64,000 bases of DNA, taken from Sideroxydans lithotrophicus. Lineage in GTDB: Bacteria > Pseudomonadota > Gammaproteobacteria > Burkholderiales > Gallionellaceae. The position numbers were made by a program, and so were the translations under genes. Numbering within the stretch: the first letter of the stretch is position 1; every line of letters begins with the position of its first letter. The stretch is from NCBI GenBank assembly GCA_020723185.1, contig DYJI01000005.1:1-64000 (forward strand), given 5' to 3'. This document shows, in pieces, positions 31,248-43,456 of this stretch. A model generated the notes under the pieces. That model did not search any database, had not been told where the DNA came from, and saw only the letters and a list, made by a program, of their open reading frames with translations.

Positions 31248-32320
31248 GCAAGATACGCGTGTTGATCGTGGATGATTCCGCTGTGGTGCGGCAGGTGCTG
31301 ACCGCCAAGCTGTCGGCCGATCCGGCAATCGAGGTCATCGGTGCGGCATCGGATCCGGTGTTCGCGCTGGACAGGATGAACAAGGACTGGCCGGATGTGC
31401 TGGTGCTGGACGTCGAGATGCCGCGCATGGACGGCATCACCTTTCTGAAGAAGATCATGGCCGAGCATCCGACGCCGGTGGTGATCTGCTCCACGCTGAC
31501 CGAGAAAGGGGCAGAGACCACGATGCAGGCGCTGTCGGCCGGGGCGGTGAGCATCGTGACCAAGCCCAAGGTCGGGCTCAAGCATTTTCTTGAAGACAGC
31601 TCGGACAATCTGGTGGCCACCGTCAAGGCTGCGGCGCGCGCCAATCTGCGCCAGCCCAGCGTGAACAGTTGCCCGTTGCCGGTCGCCCCCAAGCTGACAG
31701 CGGATGTCGTCTTGTCCGCCGGCGCGGGCCATGCGATGGCGCAGACCACCGAGGCGGTGGTGGCCATCGGTACCTCCACCGGCGGAACGCAGGCGCTGGA
31801 AGCCGTGCTCACCAAGCTGCCGCGCGTGAGTCCCGGCATCGTCATCGTGCAGCACATGCCGGAGAAGTTCACCGAGGCGTTCGCCAACCGTTTGAACAGC
31901 ATCTGCCAGATCGAGGTGCGCGAGGCGAAGAGCGGCGACCGCGTGGTGCCGGGACTGGCGCTGATCGCGCCCGGCGGCAAGCACATGCTGCTCAAGCGCA
32001 GCGGCGCGCAATACCACGTGGACGTGGTGGACGGGCCGCTGGTGAACCGCCACCGGCCTTCGGTCGACGTGCTGTTCCGCTCCGCCGCCAAATGCGCCGG
32101 TGCCAATGCGCTGGGCGTCATCATGACCGGCATGGGCGACGACGGCGCGCGCGGCCTGAAAGAGATGCGCGAGGCGGGTGCCAGGACCATCGCGCAGGAC
32201 GAGGCCACCTGCGTGGTGTATGGCATGCCCAAGGAGGCGGTCAAGCTGGATGCGGCGGACCGCATCATGCCTTTGGGGGAGATCCCCCATGCCATAATGG
32301 CCGTGGCATCGGGCAGATAG
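31244..32320 (+). CDS. cheB: protein-glutamate methylesterase CheB
   Basis: Receiver ([16 protein letters not shown]) plus CheB esterase domain ([49 protein letters not shown]). Confidence 0.98.
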   Translation: MSKIRVLIVDDSAVVRQVLTAKLSADPAIEVIGAASDPVFALDRMNKDWPDVLVLDVEMPRMDGITFLKKIMAEHPTPVVICSTLTEKGAETTMQALSAGAVSIVTKPKVGLKHFLEDSSDNLVATVKAAARANLRQPSVNSCPLPVAPKLTADVVLSAGAGHAMAQTTEAVVAIGTSTGGTQALEAVLTKLPRVSPGIVIVQHMPEKFTEAFANRLNSICQIEVREAKSGDRVVPGLALIAPGGKHMLLKRSGAQYHVDVVDGPLVNRHRPSVDVLFRSAAKCAGANALGVIMTGMGDDGARGLKEMREAGARTIAQDEATCVVYGMPKEAVKLDAADRIMPLGEIPHAIMAVASGR

Positions 32321-32379
32321 CTTGCCGCGAGGCGGCCGTTCAATGCCTTTTGTTTCGATGCAGATTTTTCCTTTCGCAA

Positions 32380-32411
32380 GCCGCCGTTTTCCAGTACAGT
32401 GGCGGCGTTTT
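32380..32411 (+). terminator. candidate rho-independent terminator after cheB
   Basis: GCCGCC(32380-32385)...GGCGGC(32401-32406) followed by TTTT. Confidence 0.4.
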
Positions 32412-32434
32412 AACCACACTACGAGCCGACTATC

Positions 32435-32665
32435 ATGAGTGCTAAAGGGCAACAATTACAAGACCCGTTTCTGAACGCTTTGCGCAAGGAACATGTGCAG
32501 GTCGCCATCTATCTGGTCAACGGCATCAAGCTGCAGGGGCAGATCGATTCGTTCGACCAGTACGTGGTGCTGCTGAAGAACACTGTCACCCAGATGGTCT
32601 ACAAGCACGCCATCTCGACCATCGTCCCGGCTCGCGCCATCTCCATCCCCTACGACGAGCAGTGA
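32435..32665 (+). CDS. hfq: RNA chaperone Hfq
   Basis: [59 protein letters not shown]. Confidence 0.99.
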   Translation: MSAKGQQLQDPFLNALRKEHVQVAIYLVNGIKLQGQIDSFDQYVVLLKNTVTQMVYKHAISTIVPARAISIPYDEQ

Positions 32666-33807
32666 TGTCCGAATCAACGACTGCACCCAATACGGCGGTA
32701 TTGGTCAGTCTTGATTTTGGCGCGCCGGACTACGCAGAGAGTCTGGAAGAACTCCGTTTGCTCGCGGAAAGTGCGGGCGTGACGGTGCTCGCCCTCATCG
32801 AAGGCAAGCGGCAGCGTCCCGATCCGGCCACTTTCGCCGGCAGCGGCAAGGTGGACGAGATCGCCGCCCGTGTCGAGGAGCTGGAAGCGCCGCTGGTGAT
32901 CTTCAATCACGACCTGTCCCCCGCGCAGATGCGCAACCTGTCGGCCAAGCTGCAGGCGCGGGTGATCGACCGCACCATGCTGATCCTGGATATCTTCGCC
33001 CTGCGCGCGCAAAGCCACGAGGGCAAGGTGCAGGTGGAGCTGGCGCAGCTCAAGTACCTGTCCACCCGTCTGGCCGGCATGAACATGGACATGGGACAGC
33101 AGAAGCATGCCGTCGGCGCGCGCGGTCCCGGCGAGACGCAGCTTGAGCTGGACCGGCGCAAGCTGGACAAGCGCGTGTACCTGCTCAACGACCGCCTGAA
33201 ACAGCTCAAGCGCCACCGGCAATTACAGCGCCGTGCGCGCAATCGGTCCGATGTGATGTCGGTGTCCATCGTGGGCTATACCAATGCCGGCAAATCCACT
33301 CTGTTCAACCGTATGACCAATGCCGGTACCTACGTCGCCAACCAGTTGTTCGCGACGCTGGACACCACCTCGCGCAAGCTGTTCCTGCAGGGTGACAGCC
33401 CTCGCCAAGTCGTGCTTTCGGATACGGTCGGGTTCATCCGGCATCTGCCGCACGGGCTGGTGGCGGCTTTCCGCAGCACGCTGGAGGAGACCGCGCAGGC
33501 CGATCTGCTGCTGCATGTGGTCGATGTGAACAGCCCGGAACGCAACGACCAGGTGGCCGAGGTGAACAAGGTCCTGAAGGAGGTCGGGGCGCAGGATATC
33601 CCGCAGATCGTGATCTATAACAAGATCGATCTGCAGGGCTTGGCACCGGACGTCAGGCACGACGAGTATGGTAATATCGCGGCGATCCATTTGAGTGCAA
33701 AGACTGGTGCAGGCGTGGAGGCGCTACGCGATGCCCTGGCCGAAGTACGTGATACGCCGCCCCGGCAAGCGGTTGCCGAAGAATGGCATCCGTTGAACGA
33801 TCATTGA
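32665..33807 (+). CDS. hflX: GTPase HflX
   Basis: GARGPGETQLELDRR...[18 protein letters not shown]...DTVGFIRHLPHGLVAAF. Confidence 0.97.
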   Translation: MSESTTAPNTAVLVSLDFGAPDYAESLEELRLLAESAGVTVLALIEGKRQRPDPATFAGSGKVDEIAARVEELEAPLVIFNHDLSPAQMRNLSAKLQARVIDRTMLILDIFALRAQSHEGKVQVELAQLKYLSTRLAGMNMDMGQQKHAVGARGPGETQLELDRRKLDKRVYLLNDRLKQLKRHRQLQRRARNRSDVMSVSIVGYTNAGKSTLFNRMTNAGTYVANQLFATLDTTSRKLFLQGDSPRQVVLSDTVGFIRHLPHGLVAAFRSTLEETAQADLLLHVVDVNSPERNDQVAEVNKVLKEVGAQDIPQIVIYNKIDLQGLAPDVRHDEYGNIAAIHLSAKTGAGVEALRDALAEVRDTPPRQAVAEEWHPLNDH

Positions 33808-33826
33808 TTTGAAAGTGTGAGGAATC

Positions 33827-35002
33827 ATGGGATTGAATGACCCGCAGTGGGGAAAGAACAACAGTGGCGGTCCGCCGGACCTGGAAGAGGTGGTGCGCAA
33901 CCTGAACCGCAAGATCGAATCCATCTTCGGTGGTCGCGGTAACACCGCCCCCAAATCCGGCGGTGGTGGCAATGCCGGTGGCGGTATGGGCATAGGCCTG
34001 ATCGCGCTGATCGTGGTCTTGATCTGGCTCGCCAGTGGTTTCTACATCGTGGACGAAGGTCAGCGCGGTGTGGTGCTGCGCTTCGGCAAACAGGTCGAGA
34101 CGACCGAGGCCGGTCCGCGCTGGCACCTGCCTTACCCGGTCGAGACGGTCGAGATCGTCCATCTGAGCCAGGTGCGCACGATCGAGGTGGGCTATCGCGA
34201 CAACGTGAAGAACAAGGTGCTGCGAGAGTCGCTGATGCTGACCGACGACGAGAACATCATCGACATCCAGTTCGCAGTGCAGTACTTCCTGAAAGATCCG
34301 GGTGCCTATCTGTTCAACAACCGCAATCCGGACGAGAACGTGCGCCAGTCGGCGGAGACCGCGATCCGCGAGGTGGTCGGTCGCAGCCGGATGGATTTCG
34401 TGCTGTATGAAGGCCGAGAAGAGGTCGCGGGGGAGACCACGCGCCTGATGCAGTCCATCCTGGACCGATACAATTCCGGCATCGTCATCAGCAAGCTGAC
34501 CATGCAGAACGCACAGCCGCCGGAGCAGGTGCAGGCCGCGTTCGACGATGCGGTGAAGGCGGGTCAGGACCGCGAACGCCAGAAGAACGAAGGCCAGGCA
34601 TATGCCAACGACGTTGTGCCGAAGGCGAAAGGTGCGGCAGCGCGACTGATGGAAGAGGCGGCAGGTTACAAGCAGAGCGTGATCGCCAATGCCGAGGGCG
34701 ATGCCAGCCGTTTCAAACAGATCCTGGCGGAATACGAGAAGGCTCCCAAGGTCACACGCGAGCGCATGTACATCGACATGATGCAGCAGATCATGACCAG
34801 CAGCAGCAAGGTGATGATCGACCAGAAGAACGGCAACGGCAGCCTGCTCTATCTGCCGCTGGATAAATTGATGCAGCAAACGGGCGCGATTCCCGCCCCG
34901 CAAGCAACCGGCAAAACCGCCGAGCAGGAGGCCCCGGTCTCGGAGTACATGCCGCAACGCGCGCGTGAATTGTTGATCGGCCGCGAACGGGAGGCACGCT
35001 AA
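33827..35002 (+). CDS. hflK: FtsH protease modulator HflK
   Basis: N-terminal WGKNNSGGPPDLEEVVRNLNRKI, Gly-rich segment, single TM, SPFH domain. Confidence 0.96.
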   Translation: MGLNDPQWGKNNSGGPPDLEEVVRNLNRKIESIFGGRGNTAPKSGGGGNAGGGMGIGLIALIVVLIWLASGFYIVDEGQRGVVLRFGKQVETTEAGPRWHLPYPVETVEIVHLSQVRTIEVGYRDNVKNKVLRESLMLTDDENIIDIQFAVQYFLKDPGAYLFNNRNPDENVRQSAETAIREVVGRSRMDFVLYEGREEVAGETTRLMQSILDRYNSGIVISKLTMQNAQPPEQVQAAFDDAVKAGQDRERQKNEGQAYANDVVPKAKGAAARLMEEAAGYKQSVIANAEGDASRFKQILAEYEKAPKVTRERMYIDMMQQIMTSSSKVMIDQKNGNGSLLYLPLDKLMQQTGAIPAPQATGKTAEQEAPVSEYMPQRARELLIGREREAR

Positions 35003-35881
35003 ATGAGTATGAAGATCAGAAATATGTTGGTGGGGACGATCATCGCCCTGATCCTGCTGAGCATGAGCACCTTCGTGGTGGATCAGCGTCAGGCTGCCAT
35101 CGTGTTCCAGTTGGGCGAAGTGATGCGGCTGGAGACGACGCCGGGGCTCAAGTTCAAGGTGCCGTTGCTGCAGAACGTGCGCTATTTCGACTCGCGCATC
35201 CTGACACTGGATTCTGCGGAACCGGAACGTTTCATCACGGCCGAGAAAAAGAACGTGCTGGTCGATTCCTACGTCAAATGGCGCATCTTCGATATCAAGC
35301 AGTACTACATCAGTGTGAGCGGCGATGAGGCGATTGCGCAGACCCGGTTGATGCAGACGGTCAATTCGGCCCTGCGTGAGGAGTTCGGCAAACTGACCAT
35401 CCATGACGTGGTGTCCGGCAAGCGCGATGAATTGATGCGCGTGGTGCAGGAGAAGACCGACGGCGATGCGCGCAAGATCGGTGTGGAAGTACTGGATGTG
35501 CGCCTGAAGCGCGTCGACTTCCCGGTCGAGATCAGTGGCTCCGTGTTCAGCCGTATGGAGGCGGAGCGCAAGCGCGTCGCCAACGAGCTGCGCGCGACCG
35601 GTAACGCCGAGAGCGAAAAGATCCGCGCCGATGCCGACAAGCAACGCCAGGTGATCCTGGCCAATGCCTACCGCGACGCGCAGAAGATCAAGGGTGAGGG
35701 CGATGCGAAAGCCACCGCCCTGTACGCTGCCGCCTTCGGCCGCAATTCTGAATTCTTCTCCTTCTATCGCAGCCTGGAAGCCTACAAGCAGACTTTCAAG
35801 GACAAGAACGATGTGATGGTGATCGATCCGAGTTCCGCTTTCTTCAAGTATCTGAAGAATTCCGGCAAGTCTGCACAGTAG
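35003..35881 (+). CDS. hflC: FtsH protease modulator HflC
   Basis: STFVVDQRQAAIVFQLGEV...SPFH domain, downstream of hflK. Confidence 0.96.
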   Translation: MSMKIRNMLVGTIIALILLSMSTFVVDQRQAAIVFQLGEVMRLETTPGLKFKVPLLQNVRYFDSRILTLDSAEPERFITAEKKNVLVDSYVKWRIFDIKQYYISVSGDEAIAQTRLMQTVNSALREEFGKLTIHDVVSGKRDELMRVVQEKTDGDARKIGVEVLDVRLKRVDFPVEISGSVFSRMEAERKRVANELRATGNAESEKIRADADKQRQVILANAYRDAQKIKGEGDAKATALYAAAFGRNSEFFSFYRSLEAYKQTFKDKNDVMVIDPSSAFFKYLKNSGKSAQ

Positions 35882-35887
35882 TGCGAG

Positions 35888-36073
35888 ATGCTCGATTTCT
35901 GGCTGGCGGCGCTGGGCTTGATGTTGGTGCTGGAGGGCTTGATGCCTTTCATCTTTCCCAAGCCCTGGCGCCAGACGCTGCGGAACCTGTCGCAGTGGCA
36001 TGACGGGCAGGTGAGGTTCCTCGGATTGACGCTCATGCTGAGCGGTTTGCTGCTGATCTACTGGATAAACTGA
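35888..36073 (+). CDS. DUF2065 small membrane protein
   Basis: LDFWLAALGLMLVLEGLMPFIFPKPWRQTLRNLSQ; conserved position after hflC. Confidence 0.85.
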   Translation: MLDFWLAALGLMLVLEGLMPFIFPKPWRQTLRNLSQWHDGQVRFLGLTLMLSGLLLIYWIN

Positions 36074-36075
36074 AA

Positions 36076-38567
<2,492 letters not shown>

Positions 38568-38593
38568 GCGGGTGCAGTCGGTGGAAAGAATGG

Positions 38594-38624
38594 ACACGCA
38601 TCGCGGGAGCGGTGCGTGTTTTTG
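38594..38624 (+). terminator. rho-independent terminator of purA
   Basis: ACACGCATCGC-GGGA-GCGGTGCGTGT (11-bp stem with one G-U) followed by TTTTGTTT. Confidence 0.8.
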
Positions 38625-38641
38625 TTTGAATAGTGTTCCGC

Positions 38642-38673
38642 AAAAACAAAAACGGCTCGCTTTCGCGAACCGT
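38642..38673 (-). terminator. rho-independent terminator of tRNA-Leu
   Basis: On the minus strand ACGGTTCGC-GAAA-GCGAGCCGT (one mismatch) followed by TTTTTGTTTTT. Confidence 0.75.
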
Positions 38674-38685
38674 CTTGTTCAATAT

Positions 38686-38770
38686 TGGTGCCCAGAAGAG
38701 GACTCGAACCTCCACACCTTGCGGCACACGGACCTGAACCGTGCGCGTCTACCAATTCCGCCATCTGGGC
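38686..38770 (-). tRNA. tRNA-Leu(CAG), CCA encoded
   Basis: Minus strand GCCCAGATGGCGGAATTGGTAGACGCGCACGGTTCAGGTCCGTGTGCCGCAAGGTGTGGAGGTTCGAGTCCTCTTCTGGGCACCA; acceptor stem pairs, loop TTCAGGT gives CAG, long variable arm. Confidence 0.95.
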
Positions 38771-38788
38771 AATGCAACAACGGCGCGC

Positions 38789-38817
38789 ACTTTAATTGCT
38801 ATAGGACTCTCTGTCAA
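38789..38817 (-). promoter_or_regulatory. sigma70-type promoter for tRNA-Leu with GC-rich discriminator
   Basis: Minus strand TTGACA-N17-TAAAGT followed by GCGCGCCG, about 18 nt before the mature tRNA 5' end. Confidence 0.7.
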
Positions 38818-41126
38818 TGACGAAAAAGAAAAAAAACATCCGCGAGCTCGATCCTTACCTGGAACGCGAACGCGAACAATACGAACATCCGCTGCCCAGC
38901 CGTGAATACATCCTGCAGATACTGGCGGAGAAGGGGGTCCCGCTGGAACAGGACGAACTGATCGCGTTGCTGCAGATCGAGCATGACGAGGAAGAACTGT
39001 TCATCCGCCGTCTGCGCGCCATGGAGCGCGACGGGCAGATCATGCGCAACCGCAAACGCGCCATCTGTGTGATGGAAAAGCTGGACCTGATCAAGGGCAA
39101 GGTGCAGGGCCATCCGGACGGATTCGGTTTCCTGATCCCGGAAGACGGCAGCGATGACCTGGTGTTGAGCGCCAAGGAGATGCACAACGCCTTGCACGGT
39201 GACACCGTGATGGCGCGTGTCGCGGGAGAGGACAGACGCGGTCGTCGCGAAGCCAAGATCGTCGAAGTGCTGGAACATGCCAACACCCGCGTGGTCGGCC
39301 GGCTGTATGAGGAGCACGGCATCCAGTTCGTGGTCGCCGAGAACCGCCGCATCAGCCAGGACTTCCTGGTGGCGGCGGGCGGTGCGGGCGGGGCCAAGGC
39401 CGGGCAGGTGGTCATGTTGGAGATCCTGCAACAGCCCTCCAAGCATGCGCAGCCTATCGGCCGCATCGTCGAAGTGCTGGGCAACTATGCGGATCCCGGC
39501 ATGGAGATCGAGATCGCGCTGCGCAAGCACGATCTGCCCAACGAGTTCCCGCACGACGCGAAACATCAGGCCGAGCGTTTCGCACCCGAAGTGCAGCCGG
39601 CGGACTATGCCGGTCGCGAAAGTGTGAAGCACCTGCCGCTGGTCACTATCGATGGAGAGACGGCGCGCGACTTCGACGATGCGGTGTATTGCGAGCCTAG
39701 CGGCAGCGGCTTCCGGCTGGTGGTCGCCATCGCCGACGTGAGCTCGTATGTGAGATCGGGTGACGCGCTGGATACTGAAGCGATCAATCGCGGCAACTCG
39801 GTGTATTTCCCGCGCCGTGTTATTCCCATGTTGCCGGAGGAACTGTCCAACGGTCTGTGTTCGCTGAATCCCAACGTGGATCGCTTGTGCATGGTGTGCG
39901 ATATGCAGATCAGCGCTGAGGGCGAGATCGGCAAATACCGTTTCTATCCCTCGGTTATGTTTTCGCATGCGCGCCTGACCTATACCCAGGTGGCCGATAT
40001 GCTGGCCGATCCAAAGGGCGAAAACGCACAGAAATATGCCGAGGTGTTGCCGCACATCAACAATCTGTACCGTCTGTTCCAGACACTGCTGCACGCGCGC
40101 GAGAAGAGGGGAGCTATCGATTTCGAGACGGTCGAGACGCAGATGATCTTCAACGACCAAGGCAAGATCGAAAAGATCGTGCCGGTGATCCGCAACGATG
40201 CGCACAAGCTGATCGAGGAATGCATGCTGGCGGCCAACGTGTGTGCGGCGGATTTCCTCAAGGAGCACAAACATCCTGTGCTGTACCGCGTGCATGAAGG
40301 CCCGACACCGGAGAAACTGGAAACGGTGCGCGAGTTCTTCAAGGAATTTGGCCTGCAACTGGGCGGCGGCGATGATCCCCAGGCTTCCGACTATTCGGCC
40401 CTGCTGAAGCAGATCAAGGGCCGTCCCGATGCCGGCTTGCTGCAGACGGTGATGCTGCGTTCGCTGCGCCAAGCCGTGTATGCACCGGACAACAACGGCC
40501 ACTTCGGCCTCGGCTACGAGGCCTATGCGCATTTCACCTCGCCCATCCGCCGCTATCCCGACCTGCTGGTGCACCGCGCCATCAAGGCCGTGCTCGAAGG
40601 CAAACAGTACAAGCCGAAACTCAAATGGGCCGAGTTGGGGGTGCACTGTTCCATGACCGAGCGCCGTGCCGACGACGCGACGCGCGACGTGGAAGCGTGG
40701 CTCAAGTGTTTCTATATGCGGGACCACCTGGGCAGCGTATTTGTCGGAACCATATCCTCGGTCACCGGCTTTGGCCTGTTCGTGTCGCTGGACGATCTGT
40801 ATGTCGAGGGTCTGGTGCACGTGTCCGAACTCGGCGCGGACTATTACCACTTCGACGCCACCAAACATCAGATGCTGGGGGAGCGCACCGGCAAACGTTA
40901 CCGCCTCGGCGACCGGGTCAAGGTGAAGGTGGTGCGCGTGGATATGGAAAGCACCAAGATCGACTTCGTGCTGGAAGGGGAGCCGCAAACCAGCGGAACA
41001 AATGAATCCGGTGTGGATGTGGGTGCCTGGGGTGGTGCCAAGAAGAAACCGGTGAAGGCTGCGCCGTCCGAGAAGCATGCGAAGCCAGCCGGCAAGAGCG
41101 GCAAGGGAGCGAAGCGTCATGGCTGA
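38817..41126 (+). CDS. rnr: ribonuclease R
   Basis: [54 protein letters not shown]-terminal S1 domain and basic tail. Confidence 0.98.
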   Translation: MTKKKKNIRELDPYLEREREQYEHPLPSREYILQILAEKGVPLEQDELIALLQIEHDEEELFIRRLRAMERDGQIMRNRKRAICVMEKLDLIKGKVQGHPDGFGFLIPEDGSDDLVLSAKEMHNALHGDTVMARVAGEDRRGRREAKIVEVLEHANTRVVGRLYEEHGIQFVVAENRRISQDFLVAAGGAGGAKAGQVVMLEILQQPSKHAQPIGRIVEVLGNYADPGMEIEIALRKHDLPNEFPHDAKHQAERFAPEVQPADYAGRESVKHLPLVTIDGETARDFDDAVYCEPSGSGFRLVVAIADVSSYVRSGDALDTEAINRGNSVYFPRRVIPMLPEELSNGLCSLNPNVDRLCMVCDMQISAEGEIGKYRFYPSVMFSHARLTYTQVADMLADPKGENAQKYAEVLPHINNLYRLFQTLLHAREKRGAIDFETVETQMIFNDQGKIEKIVPVIRNDAHKLIEECMLAANVCAADFLKEHKHPVLYRVHEGPTPEKLETVREFFKEFGLQLGGGDDPQASDYSALLKQIKGRPDAGLLQTVMLRSLRQAVYAPDNNGHFGLGYEAYAHFTSPIRRYPDLLVHRAIKAVLEGKQYKPKLKWAELGVHCSMTERRADDATRDVEAWLKCFYMRDHLGSVFVGTISSVTGFGLFVSLDDLYVEGLVHVSELGADYYHFDATKHQMLGERTGKRYRLGDRVKVKVVRVDMESTKIDFVLEGEPQTSGTNESGVDVGAWGGAKKKPVKAAPSEKHAKPAGKSGKGAKRHG

Positions 41127-41862
41127 GTCACGCATCATCCACGGCTTCCACGCCGTCACCGCGCGCATACGCCAGAACGCCGACAGCGTATTCGAGATAT
41201 ACATCGACTCGCAGCGCAAGGACCCGCGCGCGAGGGATCTGCTCAAGCTGGCGGAGAGCAACGGCGTACGGGTGATCCAGGCGGATGCCAAGCGGCTCGA
41301 CGGTATGGCGGGCAATGCGCGCCATCAGGGCGTCGCCGCCCGCGTCGATGCGGCGCAGAAGGTGCAACATCTGGACGATGTACTGGAAACGCTGACCGAG
41401 CCGGCGCTACTGCTGGTACTGGACGGTGTGCAGGACCCGCATAACCTGGGCGCGTGCCTGCGAAGTGCCGATGCCTTCGGCGTGCACGCTGTGATCGCCC
41501 CCAAAGACCGGGCAGTGGGTATCAATGCCACAGTGGAGAAGGTCGCCTGCGGCGCGGCGCATACCGTGCCCTTCATCACCGTGACCAATCTGGCCCGCAC
41601 TCTGCGCGAACTGCAGGAACGAGACATCTGGGTGGTCGGCATGGACGGGGACGCCGAAACCACACTGGGCGAGGTCAAGCACAAGGGCGCGATCGCGCTG
41701 GTTCTGGGCGCGGAAGGCGAGGGCATGCGCCGCCTGACGCGCGAGACCTGCGATCAACTGGCGCGCATCCCGATGCTGGGCAGTGTGGAGAGTTTGAACG
41801 TCTCGGTCAGCACCGGCATCTGCCTGTACGAAGCCAGAGCGATGAGGACAGCGGGGAACTGA
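41119..41862 (+). CDS. rlmB: 23S rRNA (guanosine-2'-O-)-methyltransferase RlmB
   Basis: SpoU motifs [28 protein letters not shown]...[18 protein letters not shown]...[15 protein letters not shown]. Confidence 0.97.
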   Translation: MAESRIIHGFHAVTARIRQNADSVFEIYIDSQRKDPRARDLLKLAESNGVRVIQADAKRLDGMAGNARHQGVAARVDAAQKVQHLDDVLETLTEPALLLVLDGVQDPHNLGACLRSADAFGVHAVIAPKDRAVGINATVEKVACGAAHTVPFITVTNLARTLRELQERDIWVVGMDGDAETTLGEVKHKGAIALVLGAEGEGMRRLTRETCDQLARIPMLGSVESLNVSVSTGICLYEARAMRTAGN

Positions 41863-41867
41863 TCACC

Positions 41868-42092
41868 ATGAGCGACACCATGCAGAAATACGATTTCTCG
41901 ATACGCACCCGGGACGGGCAGCATATCGTCAGCGTGGTGATATCAGGCCGTGACCAGCAGGATGCCGAGCGCAAGCTGAATCAGATGTACCGCTATTGCG
42001 AAGTACTGACCTGCGAGATCCGCAAACAGGAAGACCACCGGCCGCAGCAGGCGATCTCGGTGGAAGACATCATCACGCTGATCTCGAAATGA
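41868..42092 (+). CDS. conserved small hypothetical protein
   Basis: 74-aa ORF (MSDTMQKYDFSIRTRDGQHIVSVVISGRDQQDAERKLNQMYRYCEVL...) just after rlmB. Confidence 0.65.
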   Translation: MSDTMQKYDFSIRTRDGQHIVSVVISGRDQQDAERKLNQMYRYCEVLTCEIRKQEDHRPQQAISVEDIITLISK

Positions 42093-42093
42093 C

Positions 42094-42861
42094 CTATTCG
42101 ATGAAGCCGTCGGCCAGCAGCTCGTCGAGCAGCGCATCGTAATCCTGCGCCCCGCGGCTGGTCGGGGCGTGTTCGAAGATGGTCTTGTTCAGGGCAGGGC
42201 TCTCGGCCAGGCTCACGTTCTCGGCGATACAGGTCTTGCACACATCCGCGCCGAACAACGCTTGCGCCTGTTCCAGCACGTCCCACGCCATGCGTCGTCG
42301 GCGGTCGAAGCGCGTGAGCAGGTAGCGGCGGGCGACTCGTCTTTTCAGAACAGGTTCGAGTGCATTGAGCGTCTTCTCGATCTGTTTGGCACCCTGCAGT
42401 GAAAGATGGTCGGCCGAGATCGGCACCACCAGTCCGTTGCTGGCGAAGATGGCATTCAGCGACATGACGCCGATCAGGGGGCTGCAATCCATGATCAGGG
42501 GGTTCTCAGCCGAGCCGAAGCGTTCCGCCTTGATCGCCGAATTGAGACGGTTCACCACGTTGAATCCTTTGCCGTAGAGCACGTCGACCTTGGCCAGTTC
42601 GTTGTGTGAAGGGATCAGCGTGATCCCGCTGTCCGAGGTGCGCAGCAGATCGCGCAGCGGGCGGTTGAGCTGGAACAGGGACAGCAGCGTCTCGTGCCCG
42701 TTGCGCGCGACAGTCCCGGTGATGGAGCTGAATTGGGCTTGCGGGTCGAGGTCGAAGGCGTGCGGCTGGCGGCCACGCTTGTGCAGTGCGGCCGCAAGGT
42801 TCAGTGCAGTGGTGGTCTTACCGACGCCGCCCTTCTGGTTGAATACGGCAATGATGCTCAT
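42094..42861 (-). CDS. orphan ParA-family ATPase
   Basis: MSIIAVFNQKGGVGKTTTALNLAAALHKRG deviant Walker A; no ParB nearby. Confidence 0.93.
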   Translation of the reverse strand: MSIIAVFNQKGGVGKTTTALNLAAALHKRGRQPHAFDLDPQAQFSSITGTVARNGHETLLSLFQLNRPLRDLLRTSDSGITLIPSHNELAKVDVLYGKGFNVVNRLNSAIKAERFGSAENPLIMDCSPLIGVMSLNAIFASNGLVVPISADHLSLQGAKQIEKTLNALEPVLKRRVARRYLLTRFDRRRRMAWDVLEQAQALFGADVCKTCIAENVSLAESPALNKTIFEHAPTSRGAQDYDALLDELLADGFIE

Positions 42862-42867
42862 GGATGA

Positions 42868-43365
42868 TTAGCGCAACAGCTCCTCGATCTTGCGATTGGC
42901 CTGCTGCAGCTTGCGGAACAGCGCATTGAGCAGCGCCTTGTCCATATAGCTGCGGCTCTCTTGCGTCAATCTCCCGATATCGGCTTTCTTGATCTCGGCG
43001 GCGATCACCTCGCCCTCGGCGATCACGGTGGCCGAGCGCGAAGCAGCCTCGCCGGCGAAGAAGGTGCTTTCGCCTATGCATTCGCCGCTATGGATGACTG
43101 CCACCTCGTTGTCGCGCACATGCACGCTGGCGCGGCCGAACAGGATGACGAAGAACGAGCTGATCTCTTCGCCTTCCAGAGTAAGTTTGTCGCCTTGTAC
43201 GAAGGTGTGGATGGTCGCCAGTTCAGCGATGGGGCGCAATTGCTCGCTGGGGATAGGATCGAAGAAAGAGCACTTTCGTATCTCGTTGAAACTGTCCGAA
43301 GCGACATCGTCGAGACGCTGGGTGAAGCTGGCCAGGCTGGCCTGTATCGCATCAATCTCATCCAT
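42868..43365 (-). CDS. cyclic-nucleotide-binding-domain protein
   Basis: FFDPIPSEQLRPIAELATIHTFVQGDKLTLEGEEISSFFVILFGRASVHV...GECIGESTFFAGEAASRSATVIAEGE. Confidence 0.85.
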   Translation of the reverse strand: MDEIDAIQASLASFTQRLDDVASDSFNEIRKCSFFDPIPSEQLRPIAELATIHTFVQGDKLTLEGEEISSFFVILFGRASVHVRDNEVAVIHSGECIGESTFFAGEAASRSATVIAEGEVIAAEIKKADIGRLTQESRSYMDKALLNALFRKLQQANRKIEELLR

Positions 43366-43456
43366 TGGAACCCCCGCTGGTATTTACGTTTGCGCGCAAC
43401 TTATCACATGCCGCACGCCCTGTCTTGAGTCCCGTGCTTGCGTTAGACTTCACGGC

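Noticed and set aside
33653-36001. 782-aa minus-strand ORF opposite hflK/hflC
   Set aside because: Antisense shadow ORF; His/Leu/Gln-rich with no family.
38814-41315. 833-aa minus-strand ORF opposite rnr
   Set aside because: Antisense shadow of rnr.
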